The notes under the pieces were generated by a model. That model was given only the letters and a program-made list of their open reading frames with translations. It was not told the DNA's origin and ran no database searches. From NCBI GenBank assembly GCA_934511365.1, contig CAKSWC010000015.1, positions 1 through 49,104 of the forward strand: a stretch of 49,104 nucleotides of DNA, written 5' to 3'. Positions 31,980 through 39,645 of the stretch are shown one piece after another. A program made the position numbers and the translations under genes. This DNA is from an uncultured Eubacteriales bacterium. Lineage in GTDB: Bacteria; Bacillota; Clostridia; Oscillospirales; Acutalibacteraceae. Each line of letters opens with the position of its first letter. The stretch's first letter is position 1.

Positions 31980-32690
31980 ATGTCTTATATTATTGATATT
32001 CTTCTGGTGGGTGTGCTGGTTCTTGTTGCGGTTGTTGCCGCAAGGAGGGGCTTTTTTGCAACTCTGTTTGATCTTGCCGGATATGTTATTTCCTTTGTTG
32101 CAGCAAAAATTTGTTCCTCAACCTTTGCGCCTAAAATTTTTTCCCAGTATTTTGAACAGTACATACGCGAACGGGTAACGGCTTCGCTCGGAAATGTTGC
32201 CTCTGCCGATTATTCCGCGCAGCTAAGCTCTGCAATAGATTCGATTCCAGATTCGCTTTCCGGCATTATGGAGCTTATTGGAGTCAATAAGGATCAGCTC
32301 ATGCAGCAGGTTTCGCAGGCTGATGTCTCCGGCGAAAACCTTGTCAGAAACATTATGACGAATATTGCAGCCCCAGTTGGTACGGCTGTTATCAGAACAA
32401 TTCTTTTTGTTGCTTTGACGATTGTATTCTCTTTTGTTTTGAAATTTGTTGTCCGGCTTCTTGACAAGGTTATAAAGAAACTTCCGGCAATTAAGCAGAT
32501 CAATTCGGGCCTCGGCTTTGTTCTCGGTGCGGTTAAGGGTATTTTGGTTGTTATCATTGTTGCTCTTCTTGTTGGCGTTATTGCCGGACTGACCGGTAAC
32601 CAAAAATTTATTGACGCGGCAAACAATTCGATTATAATAGAAACTGTAAAAGGACTTTTGAAATCAATCAGCGGATATATTCCGGTCTGA
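31980..32690 (+). CDS. CvpA-family membrane protein
   Basis: 236 residues with about four membrane helices. The N-terminal pattern D-I-L-L-V-G and R-R-G-F-F-A-T-L-F-D-L-A-G is that of the CvpA (colicin V production) family; the second half has two further helices around F-V-L-K-F-V-V-R-L-L-D-K. The biochemical role of CvpA proteins is not established. TCGGAGG precedes the ATG. It is followed 19 bases later by pgsA, so the two are probably co-transcribed from 31847-31875. Confidence 0.85.
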   Translation: MSYIIDILLVGVLVLVAVVAARRGFFATLFDLAGYVISFVAAKICSSTFAPKIFSQYFEQYIRERVTASLGNVASADYSAQLSSAIDSIPDSLSGIMELIGVNKDQLMQQVSQADVSGENLVRNIMTNIAAPVGTAVIRTILFVALTIVFSFVLKFVVRLLDKVIKKLPAIKQINSGLGFVLGAVKGILVVIIVALLVGVIAGLTGNQKFIDAANNSIIIETVKGLLKSISGYIPV

Positions 32691-32709
32691 TTCAAGGGGG
32701 TAAAACATT

Positions 32710-33345
32710 ATGATCAAAGATTTATTCAAAGGCTGTCTCACAATACCGAACCTTCTTTCGGTCATTCGCATAGCTCTTATTCCCGTTTTTGCCGTGATGT
32801 ATCTTAACGGCAATCAGCTTTGGGCAATAGCAATTATCGCCATTTCCGGACTTACTGATCTTTTTGACGGAAAAATTGCGCGCAGATTCAATCAGGTCAG
32901 CGCCCTCGGAAAGATTCTGGATCCCGTTGCGGATAAGCTCACTCAGATAACAATAGCTGTTATCCTGTTCATTTGCTTCAGAAACGCCGAAAACACAACC
33001 ATTAACGCTTTCGGATGGGTCTTTCTTGTTTTCCTTATTAAGGAGGGAATAATGGTTGTTGGGGGACTTGTAATGCTCCTCATGAACATTCGTCCAGGCG
33101 CAGCCGAAATGCCGGGTAAGGTTGCAACATTCACCTTTTACGGCGTTATGATTCTTATAATCGCTTTCGGCCCTGAGGTCGGTGTGCTCACTAATCTCTG
33201 GTCAATGCCAGATGTTTTAACCGGCATACTTGTTGTGGTTGCCGCTTGCACCTGCGTTTTTGCGTTTGCAAGCTATATGCCCGAAACATACAGACAGTTC
33301 CGCGAACACTTCAGGGAAAAGAAAGCGCAGAAAATTAATAAGTAA
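32710..33345 (+). CDS. pgsA: CDP-diacylglycerol-glycerol-3-phosphate phosphatidyltransferase
   Basis: 211 residues, several membrane helices. It makes phosphatidylglycerol phosphate, the committed step to anionic phospholipids. The CDP-alcohol phosphotransferase signature D-G-x2-A-R-x8-G-x3-D-x3-D is complete: D53, G54, A57, R58, G67, D71, D75. It is preceded by AAGGGGG. Phosphatidylserine synthase shares the motif but usually differs in length and context; I favour PgsA because of the N-terminal N-L-L-S-V-I-R-I segment. Confidence 0.93.
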   Translation: MIKDLFKGCLTIPNLLSVIRIALIPVFAVMYLNGNQLWAIAIIAISGLTDLFDGKIARRFNQVSALGKILDPVADKLTQITIAVILFICFRNAENTTINAFGWVFLVFLIKEGIMVVGGLVMLLMNIRPGAAEMPGKVATFTFYGVMILIIAFGPEVGVLTNLWSMPDVLTGILVVVAACTCVFAFASYMPETYRQFREHFREKKAQKINK

Positions 33346-33393
33346 TTTTCTTTTTGACCTTAGCTTTTATAATGCATATTCAAGGAGTATCAC

Positions 33394-35727
33394 ATGAAAA
33401 AAGTAGTTTGCAGCAGATGCAAGAAACGGCCTGCGGTGATTTTTATTTCAAAAATTATTGACGGAAAAACCGTTCCGGAGGGTCTTTGCCTCCAGTGTGC
33501 AATGGAAATGAACATCGGACCCATTAAGCAGATGATGGACAGCATGGGTATAACTGAGGAGGACGTTGACGCTCTTTCGGAGCAGTTTAGCGATATGTTC
33601 CCGGAATCCGATGATGAGGAGGGCGGCTTTGAGGCCGGAGGGTCCCCGACTGTTCCGTTCTTGCAGGGTCTTTTGGGAGATTTGCAAAACGGACTTCAAA
33701 ACGGCCTTATGAATATGAAGCAGCCGACCGAAAAAAGCGAGCCGGAGTCCGTTCAGTCCGCAGCGCCTTCAGGAGAAAAGCTTACTCGCAAGCAGCGTAA
33801 AGCCGCCGCAAAAAAGCGCAAGTTTCTCACTCTTTACTGCACCGATCTCACCGCAAGAGCAAGAGACGGAAAAATTGACAATATAATTGGAAGAAATAAA
33901 GAGATTGCAAGAGTTGTTCAGATTCTCTGCCGCCGTTCAAAGAACAATCCCTGCCTCATCGGTGAACCCGGAGTCGGAAAAACCGCCATTGCAGAAGGTC
34001 TTGCGCTGAAAATTGCACGCGGCGAGGTTCCTGCGCGACTTGCAGACAAAGAGATTCATCTGCTTGACCTTACGGCGCTTGTTGCCGGAACGCAGTTCCG
34101 CGGCCAGTTTGAAAGCAGAATCAAAAATCTTGTTGACGAGGTCAAGGCCAACGGCAACATCATTCTTTTCATTGATGAGGTGCACAACCTTGTTGGAACA
34201 GGCGATGCCGAGGGTTCAATGAACGCTGCCAATATTCTCAAACCGGCGTTGTCACGCGGAGAAATTCAGGTTATCGGCGCAACAACATTCACCGAATATA
34301 GAAAGAACATTGAAAAGGACGCTGCGCTTGAAAGACGTTTCCAGCCTGTCAAGGTTGAGGAGCCGTCAATCGAGGATGCAACGGAAATTTTGCTCGGCAT
34401 CAAGAGCTATTATGAGAACTATCACCGTGTCCGTATTTCGGACGCGCTTGTCAGGAGAACTGTAGTTCTCTCGGAAAGATATATTACGGACAGATTTTTG
34501 CCCGATAAGGCCATTGATTTGCTTGACGAGGCTTGTACCTGCGCAAACCTCCGGAACAAGGCCATAAGCGATTATCAGCTCAATGAGCAGAAGCTTGAAG
34601 ACCTGAAACTCGATGAAGAGGAACTTTATGCGCAGACGGAAAATGTTGATTATGAAGCTATTGCCAACATCAAGTCTGAGATTGTAAAATGCGAGGATGA
34701 GCAAAAGGAACTGGCCGAAAAAGCCTCCGATAACGCCGTCAAAGAGGAGGATATTGCCAAGGTAATTGAGCTTTGGACAGGTATTCCGGCGAGCAAGGTT
34801 ATTGAAAGTGACCTTAAGCGCCTTGCAAATCTTGAGTCCACCCTCAAGGAGCGTATTATCGGTCAGGATGAGGCCGTTGAGGCTATTGCTGCGGCAATCA
34901 GAAGAAGCCGCGTTCAAATTAGTCCGAGGCGCAGACCTGCATCATTTATTTTTGTTGGCCCCACGGGTGTTGGAAAGACCGAGCTTGTTAAGCAGATTGC
35001 AAAAGAACTTTTCAATACGCCGGAAACGCTGATTCGACTTGATATGTCCGAGTTTATGGAAAAACACAGTGTTTCAAGAATCATAGGTTCACCCCCGGGC
35101 TATGTTGGATATGATGAGGCGGGTCAGCTCACGGAAAAGGTCAGAAGAAAACCGTATTCCGTTATACTCTTTGATGAAATTGAAAAAGCCCATCCCGATG
35201 TTATGAACATTCTTCTTCAAATTCTTGACGAAGGACGTATAACTGATGCACAGGGCAGAACGGTCAATTTTGAAAACACAATAATAGTCATGACATCAAA
35301 CGCAGGCAGCGAACAGAAAAACGGTGCCCTCGGTTTTGGAAAGGACAAAGGCGAGGCGACCAGGGAACGTATTACAAAAGCACTTTCTGATTTTCTGCGC
35401 CCTGAGTTTTTGGGACGTGTTGATGAAATTGCGGTGTTCAATTCCCTGACCGAAGACGATTACAAAAAGATTTCCGTTCTGCTTCTCAATGAACTGCGCG
35501 ATTCGCTTAAGGAAAAGCCGATTGAGCTTACCTGGACTGATGCGGTCCCGGCGTATCTTGCAAAGAAAGCTGTTGGCGGAAAGCGCGGTGCGCGTGATCT
35601 TCGCAACATTATCAGAAAAGAGATTGAGGACAAAATTGCGTCAATTATCATTGACAAATATGAAGAAAGCGTCAGCGCAATCAGTATTGAGGAAAATGGC
35701 GGCAAACTTGAAATGAAGTATCTTTAA
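33394..35727 (+). CDS. ClpC-type AAA+ unfoldase with N-terminal zinc finger
   Basis: 777 residues. It carries two AAA+ modules: D1 with Walker A G-E-P-G-V-G-K-T, a middle coiled region (about 390-450), and D2 with Walker A G-P-T-G-V-G-K-T and F-D-E-I-E-K-A-H. A loop G-A-L-G-F-G in D2 resembles the ClpP-docking L-G-F loop, so it probably feeds a ClpP protease. The usual Clp_N double repeat is missing. In its place is a short zinc-finger-like start with C6-x2-C9 and C32-x2-C35, similar to the first part of McsA, then an acidic and a basic linker. This layout is known to me from Clostridia, but its adaptor role is not established. AAGGAG precedes the ATG. Confidence 0.9.
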   Translation: MKKVVCSRCKKRPAVIFISKIIDGKTVPEGLCLQCAMEMNIGPIKQMMDSMGITEEDVDALSEQFSDMFPESDDEEGGFEAGGSPTVPFLQGLLGDLQNGLQNGLMNMKQPTEKSEPESVQSAAPSGEKLTRKQRKAAAKKRKFLTLYCTDLTARARDGKIDNIIGRNKEIARVVQILCRRSKNNPCLIGEPGVGKTAIAEGLALKIARGEVPARLADKEIHLLDLTALVAGTQFRGQFESRIKNLVDEVKANGNIILFIDEVHNLVGTGDAEGSMNAANILKPALSRGEIQVIGATTFTEYRKNIEKDAALERRFQPVKVEEPSIEDATEILLGIKSYYENYHRVRISDALVRRTVVLSERYITDRFLPDKAIDLLDEACTCANLRNKAISDYQLNEQKLEDLKLDEEELYAQTENVDYEAIANIKSEIVKCEDEQKELAEKASDNAVKEEDIAKVIELWTGIPASKVIESDLKRLANLESTLKERIIGQDEAVEAIAAAIRRSRVQISPRRRPASFIFVGPTGVGKTELVKQIAKELFNTPETLIRLDMSEFMEKHSVSRIIGSPPGYVGYDEAGQLTEKVRRKPYSVILFDEIEKAHPDVMNILLQILDEGRITDAQGRTVNFENTIIVMTSNAGSEQKNGALGFGKDKGEATRERITKALSDFLRPEFLGRVDEIAVFNSLTEDDYKKISVLLLNELRDSLKEKPIELTWTDAVPAYLAKKAVGGKRGARDLRNIIRKEIEDKIASIIIDKYEESVSAISIEENGGKLEMKYL

Positions 35728-35735
35728 TTTAATAC

Positions 35736-35770
35736 CGGCAGAAGGGGAAGGCATCCGTCTCCTTCTGCCG
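35736..35770 (+). terminator. Terminator after the Clp ATPase gene
   Basis: CGGCAGAAGG (35736-35745) pairs with CCTTCTGCCG (35761-35770). The following ATGTTTGTTATTTT is only moderately T-rich. Confidence 0.65.
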
Positions 35771-35872
35771 ATGTTTGTTATTTTGGTTAATTGAATTCTG
35801 GCTTTTCAAAACGCCGACACCGGCTCTCGGAAGAAAAAATTGAAAAAGTCTTGAAAAATTTTGAAAAAAGGC

Positions 35873-35901
35873 TTGACTTTTGCGCGAAAGTTTACTATAA
35901 T
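35873..35901 (+). promoter_or_regulatory. Promoter of the tRNA cluster
   Basis: TTGACT (35873-35878), 17-bp spacer, TATAAT (35896-35901), 22 bases before tRNA-Gly. Confidence 0.85.
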
Positions 35902-35923
35902 AATCAGCGTTGCACGGCAATGT

Positions 35924-35997
35924 GCGGGTGTAGTTCAATGGTAGAATCCCAGCCTTCCAAGCTGGTCGTGTGGGTTCGATTCCCATCACCCGCTCCA
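35924..35997 (+). tRNA. tRNA-Gly (anticodon UCC)
   Basis: Cloverleaf with acceptor GCGGGTG/CACCCGC and anticodon loop CTTCCAA, giving UCC for GGA/GGG codons. CCA is encoded. It is the first of four tRNA genes. Confidence 0.95.
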
Positions 35998-36011
35998 TTT
36001 TTTTGCCATTT

Positions 36012-36088
36012 GCGGTTTTAGCTCAGCTGGATAGAGCAACTGCCTTCTAAGCAGTAGGCCGGGGGTTCGAGTCCCTTAAACCGCGCCA
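36012..36088 (+). tRNA. tRNA-Arg (anticodon UCU)
   Basis: Cloverleaf with acceptor GCGGTTT/AAACCGC and anticodon loop CTTCTAA, giving UCU for AGA/AGG codons. CCA is encoded. Confidence 0.95.
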
Positions 36089-36095
36089 ACAGGCG

Positions 36096-36172
36096 GTGGG
36101 TATAGCTCAGTTGGTTAGAGCGCCAGGTTGTGGCCCTGGAGGCCATCGGTTCGAATCCGATTATCCACCCCA
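36096..36172 (+). tRNA. tRNA-His (anticodon GUG)
   Basis: Cloverleaf with anticodon loop TTGTGGC, giving GUG. The base before the gene (36095) is G opposite C73, so the G-1 that defines tRNA-His is encoded. CCA is encoded. Confidence 0.95.
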
Positions 36173-36199
36173 CTTATTTTTTTACGTCTGCTCTTGTTC

Positions 36200-36227
36200 T
36201 TGAAACTTGGCGGGCGTCAAATATTAT
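36200..36227 (+). promoter_or_regulatory. Possible separate promoter of tRNA-Gln
   Basis: TTGAAA (36200-36205), 16-bp spacer, TATTAT (36222-36227). It would let tRNA-Gln be transcribed apart from the three tRNAs upstream, but read-through is equally possible. Confidence 0.4.
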
Positions 36228-36265
36228 ATAGGCGCTTTTTGGCGCATATAGTTATGTTTATATTC

Positions 36266-36340
36266 AGGGGTGTAGCCAAGCGGTAAGGCATCGCACTTTG
36301 ACTGCGACATTCGTAGGTTCGAGTCCTGCCATCCCTGCCA
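36266..36340 (+). tRNA. tRNA-Gln (anticodon UUG)
   Basis: Cloverleaf with acceptor AGGGGTG/CATCCCT and anticodon loop CTTTGAC, giving UUG. CCA is encoded. Confidence 0.95.
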
Positions 36341-36344
36341 TTTT

Positions 36345-36383
36345 AATGCACTGTTTTGATGTAAAAATGGTGCATTTTTTTTT
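36345..36383 (+). terminator. Terminator of the tRNA cluster
   Basis: AATGCAC (36345-36351) pairs with GTGCATT (36370-36376), followed by a long T-run. Confidence 0.82.
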
Positions 36384-36440
36384 GCTCAAACCCTTGGAAA
36401 ATGTTCGTTGAAAAATAAACCGAGTGCCTTTTAAACAAAG

Positions 36441-36478
36441 CTCGCCCAAAAGCGCAATGCTAATGGGCGAGTTTTTTT
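36441..36478. terminator. Bidirectional terminator at the end of the M20 peptidase gene
   Basis: CTCGCCCA (36441-36448) pairs with TGGGCGAG (36464-36471), with seven T following on the plus strand and CTTTGTTT on the minus strand. It ends the minus-strand DUF5058 cluster. Confidence 0.75.
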
Positions 36479-37911
36479 CACAGCCGTCTCATCAAATCCG
36501 TGTAAAATCCGATAAGCGGTTCAATATTGTCAATCCTTATTCGTTCGTCATCGCTGTGCATTGTTTTGAGCAGACCGCCGCCGGTGAGGGTGGGAGCAAA
36601 TTTGTAAATTTCGGTTGCAATCTCGCTGAAAAACCTTGAGTCTGTGCCGCCCATCATGAGGTACGGAGAAACAACGGTGTTTTGAAAATTGTTTCCAATC
36701 GAATCTCTGATTGTGTTCCAATATTTTCCGTCCGCCTTGGCGCAGGGGGTGGCGTTGGAGTAATTGACAATCCGGAAGGAAAGCTCCGGGTCGTTTGCGG
36801 CTTTCCTCATGTGCTCAATGGCGCTGGCCGGTGTTTCACCCTCCGAAAGGCGGATGTTGACTATCGCCTTTGCTTCGGCCGGAAGAACATTTGCGCCTTT
36901 GCTGCCCTCAAGCTGAGTGAACGCCATTGACGTTCTGAAAAGCGCCGCCGCGGTTTTGTTCTTTTTGCAAAAGGCTTTGATAAGCGGCGCAAAGCACCAT
37001 GTGTTGCCGAGAATGAGCTTGCCGATATACGGAGTGTACGGCGCAAGAGCCTTGAACATTGCTTGAACGGCAAAATTCATTTTCATTGGGAACTGGCGGT
37101 TTTCAATTTTTGCAATGTCTCTTGCAAGCATTCCGACAGCCGTGTGTACCGGCGGCTGAGAGGAGTGTCCGCTCTCACCACGGACGGTGAGCTCAACGTC
37201 CATCGGTCCCTTTTCCGCAATGCCAACGGCGGCAATGTCATGCGGAAAATACTTGCTGTCTCCGGAAAGTATTGTTCCTCCCTCGTCAAGAACAAAGGCC
37301 GGAGAGATACCGCGCTCCTTGAGCGTTTTAACAATGGTCGGCGCACAGTTTCCGGCAACCTCCTCGTTGCAGCCGAAGGAGAGATAGATGTCATTTTCTG
37401 GAACAAAGCCGGCGTCAAGCAGCACCTGCGCGCTTTCCATGATGCCAAACAGACTGCACTTTGTGTCAAGCGTTCCGCGTCCCCAAAGGAAGCCGTCCTT
37501 GATTTCTCCGCCGAACGGGTCGGCACTCCATTTTTCCGCGTCAACCGGAACAACGTCAAAATGCGCCATAAGTACCGAGGGAGAGGAGCTGCTTTTTCCC
37601 CTGATACGAAACAGTAAACCGCCGGCGATGTCCTCTTTTTCGGTTTTTTCATAAACGGCCGGGTAAAGCTCTTTTAAAAGATCGCGGAATTTTTGGAATT
37701 CGCTTTGGTCAATTTTTGATTCGTCCTTGTTTGAAACGGTTTTGCAGCGAATCATTTTTGAAAGATTTTCGCAGGCGAGTTCGGTGTCAACCTCAATGCT
37801 GCTGACCTTTTTTTCTGCGTTCAAATCCGGAGTTTTGATGCGCAGGGCGTTGATGTTGATAACGGCAGCGAAAACAGCCAGAGCAATGAGAAAAATTATT
37901 AAAAACAGCAC
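36478..37911 (-). CDS. Membrane-anchored M20-family peptidase
   Basis: 477 residues starting at a GTG (37911), with GAGG eight bases ahead. The first 25 residues form one membrane helix or uncleaved signal. The M20 zinc site is complete to the eye: A-H-F-D-V-V-P, G-R-G-T-L-D-T-K with the bridging Asp, C-N-E-E-V-A-G with the catalytic and metal Glu, and a late M-H-S-D-D-E-R. The overall form resembles carboxypeptidase S-like or aminoacylase-like M20 enzymes, which release amino acids from dipeptides or N-acyl amino acids. It follows two membrane-protein genes, separated from them by a palindromic hairpin, and probably works on the substrate they carry. Confidence 0.88.
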   Translation of the reverse strand: MLFLIIFLIALAVFAAVININALRIKTPDLNAEKKVSSIEVDTELACENLSKMIRCKTVSNKDESKIDQSEFQKFRDLLKELYPAVYEKTEKEDIAGGLLFRIRGKSSSSPSVLMAHFDVVPVDAEKWSADPFGGEIKDGFLWGRGTLDTKCSLFGIMESAQVLLDAGFVPENDIYLSFGCNEEVAGNCAPTIVKTLKERGISPAFVLDEGGTILSGDSKYFPHDIAAVGIAEKGPMDVELTVRGESGHSSQPPVHTAVGMLARDIAKIENRQFPMKMNFAVQAMFKALAPYTPYIGKLILGNTWCFAPLIKAFCKKNKTAAALFRTSMAFTQLEGSKGANVLPAEAKAIVNIRLSEGETPASAIEHMRKAANDPELSFRIVNYSNATPCAKADGKYWNTIRDSIGNNFQNTVVSPYLMMGGTDSRFFSEIATEIYKFAPTLTGGGLLKTMHSDDERIRIDNIEPLIGFYTDLMRRL

Positions 37912-37935
37912 AATAAAAACCTCTTCTCATAAATC

Positions 37936-37961
37936 GGGAGCCGCCGAATTCGGCAGCTCCC
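37936..37961. terminator. Intercistronic palindrome before the M20 gene
   Basis: GGGAGC (37936-37941) pairs with GCTCCC (37956-37961), and GCCGAATTCGGC lies between them as a perfect palindrome. There is no T-run on the minus strand, so it is more likely an attenuator or mRNA processing/stability element between the transporter genes and the peptidase gene. Confidence 0.55.
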
Positions 37962-37976
37962 ACACTGATTTTTGTT

Positions 37977-38651
37977 TTATACCCACTTGAGTTTATACAT
38001 GATGTGGGCGCCGAGCATTGAAATTGCAACGCCGGCAAAGATGAGAATGCCAATCTGAATGTTGCCGGCAAAAACAAGAAGAAGCGAAAGCGCGGCAATC
38101 GGGAAAATTGAAATTCTCCAGTGCTTAACAAAGTATGTTGCGGCGAGCGAGCCGAAGATTGCATATGTAACCTGCTTGAACGCCGGGGCAAGCGCACCCT
38201 CGCTCATAACTTTTGTGAACGCCGGATTGACCGCAAAGATGAGAACAAAAACGGCAATGATGAGCGTTGTGACTATCGCCGAGGCACCGATTGAGATTGT
38301 TGAAATAATTTCGCCCTCCTCTGAGTTTGCGCGGACCTTTGCGTTTTCCATCGAGTTGAGTGCGCAGGGAAGCTTGAGGTTTGCAATGTTGCCGGTGAGG
38401 AAGGAAAGGTATGTTCCGCCCGAACCGAGCAGGGGAGCGTAAGCGATAACCTCAATGACTCCGGTTGGATAAAAGAGGATTGCAACGGAGGCGAAGCCTT
38501 TTCCAACAACGCCCAAGTCTGGCCAGGCTTTGAGGTGGATACACATGAGGACAGGTACGGCGAGAAGAACAAGAATGGCAGCAACACACCAGATTCTGCC
38601 GTAAAAATGAACGGAGTCCATGTATGACTTTTTCTTTTTAATTGCTTCCAT
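37977..38651 (-). CDS. Uncharacterised polytopic membrane protein, DUF5058 partner
   Basis: 224 residues with about six membrane helices and a basic N-terminus (M-E-A-I-K-K-K-K). A conserved-looking loop G-S-G-G-T-Y-L-S-F-L-T-G-N follows the second or third helix. I do not recognise a named family. I start at 38651, one base after the stop of the DUF5058 gene, with GGAGG inside that gene; the frame is open to 38723 only as overlap. The tight coupling suggests both proteins form one complex, perhaps a two-subunit transporter. Confidence 0.82.
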   Translation of the reverse strand: MEAIKKKKSYMDSVHFYGRIWCVAAILVLLAVPVLMCIHLKAWPDLGVVGKGFASVAILFYPTGVIEVIAYAPLLGSGGTYLSFLTGNIANLKLPCALNSMENAKVRANSEEGEIISTISIGASAIVTTLIIAVFVLIFAVNPAFTKVMSEGALAPAFKQVTYAIFGSLAATYFVKHWRISIFPIAALSLLLVFAGNIQIGILIFAGVAISMLGAHIMYKLKWV

Positions 38652-38652
38652 T

Positions 38653-39456
38653 TTAATACCTCCATTCAATCGCCGCAAAATCGGGCGCAAAGGTTGAAAC
38701 AAGAACAACAACACCCATTGCAAGAATCATGCTCAGCGGCATTGCAAGAGCTTCGAGCCATTTTGCGTTAAGCTTTTTGTTAATGAGGGTCAAAATGAGC
38801 ATAAAGACGATTGAAGAAATAATCGCCGTGATTGAAAGCACGCCTGCGCCGTCGCCGATGACGGCATTGACCTTTTCTCCGGCCTCGTTGACCTTAACCT
38901 CGCCTATGCCTGCGATACCTCTTGAAAGGAATGCGGCAATGAGACCGATGAACGCGGCGGCAGACATAAGATCCGCCCATTTTGCGTTCTTGTTAACGGC
39001 GCCGGAAACACTTTTCTGAACCTTTTTGAGAACAATGGGAATGAGGAACAGCGGAAGAAGGCAGCCGAGGGTCATTACCCATGCAATGGCGGTGAACACC
39101 TTGGGATCCTTAATAGGAAGGCCTATTCCTCCGGAAACACCGGCTGCTTCAATCGCGGCCTCCGCGGCCGGAACCTCATACTGAATGGCTCCGATGACGG
39201 AAAGGCGTATCCACGGAAGAACATATCCGAGGGCGACCGAGAGAACAAGAACGGTGATGGCGATGCTGACCGCCGGCGCAATCGAAAAGACCGCGCTTGA
39301 TGTGATTGTGTTTTTAATCTGTTCTTTTGTAATGCCCAGCTCTTTGCCCCTTTTGGCGGCTCTGATCATGAAGAACAGCGACTGAGCAATGACAAAGACA
39401 ACGATCCCAACGGCGAGCATGAACATGAAGCCGTCGGATTTGAAATCCTGAAACAT
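38653..39456 (-). CDS. DUF5058-family membrane protein
   Basis: 267 residues with about seven membrane helices. The start (F-K-S-D-G-F-M-F then R-A-A-K-R-G-K-E-L-G) and the I-T-S-S-A-V-F-S-I-A-P and R-L-S-V-I-G-A segments match what I know as DUF5058, a family of unknown function in Firmicutes. I start at 39456 with GGAGAG six bases ahead; the frame is open to 39477. It is the first gene of a three-gene minus-strand unit with a second membrane protein and an M20 peptidase, transcribed from 39510-39539. A role in taking up a peptide or acylated amino acid is inference from context only. Confidence 0.78.
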   Translation of the reverse strand: MFQDFKSDGFMFMLAVGIVVFVIAQSLFFMIRAAKRGKELGITKEQIKNTITSSAVFSIAPAVSIAITVLVLSVALGYVLPWIRLSVIGAIQYEVPAAEAAIEAAGVSGGIGLPIKDPKVFTAIAWVMTLGCLLPLFLIPIVLKKVQKSVSGAVNKNAKWADLMSAAAFIGLIAAFLSRGIAGIGEVKVNEAGEKVNAVIGDGAGVLSITAIISSIVFMLILTLINKKLNAKWLEALAMPLSMILAMGVVVLVSTFAPDFAAIEWRY

Positions 39457-39509
39457 TGGCACTCTCCTTTTCTGCATAACCGGCAGTGAAAATCCGGCTG
39501 TTTTTACAG

Positions 39510-39539
39510 ATTATAGCATTGTTTTGTCAGCTCAGTCAA
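39510..39539 (-). promoter_or_regulatory. Promoter of the DUF5058-M20 unit
   Basis: On the minus strand, TTGACT (39539-39534), 18-bp spacer, TATAAT (39515-39510). Confidence 0.78.
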
Positions 39540-39558
39540 CCTTATAGCGAAAAAATCT

Positions 39559-39587
39559 TTGACTTATATATAAGATAATGATATAAT
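39559..39587 (+). promoter_or_regulatory. Promoter of the KtrB gene
   Basis: TTGACT (39559-39564), 17-bp spacer, TATAAT (39582-39587), divergent from the DUF5058 promoter. Confidence 0.8.
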
Positions 39588-39588
39588 T

Positions 39589-39616
39589 AATAACCGCTGA
39601 TAACCGAACAAAAACC
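39589..39616 (+). repeat. Dispersed intergenic repeat, weak copy G
   Basis: AACCGCTGATAACCGAACAAAAA resembles copy A (AACCGCCGATTAACCG) with one base missing. It lies just downstream of the ktrB promoter. Weak evidence by itself. Confidence 0.3.
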
Positions 39617-39645
39617 ATTTTTCCAGGAAAAAGGGGGAACTCTCC

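Noticed and set aside
37063..37617. Plus-strand frame opposite the M20 peptidase
   Set aside because: Shadow frame within a gene with a complete zinc site; no ribosome site.
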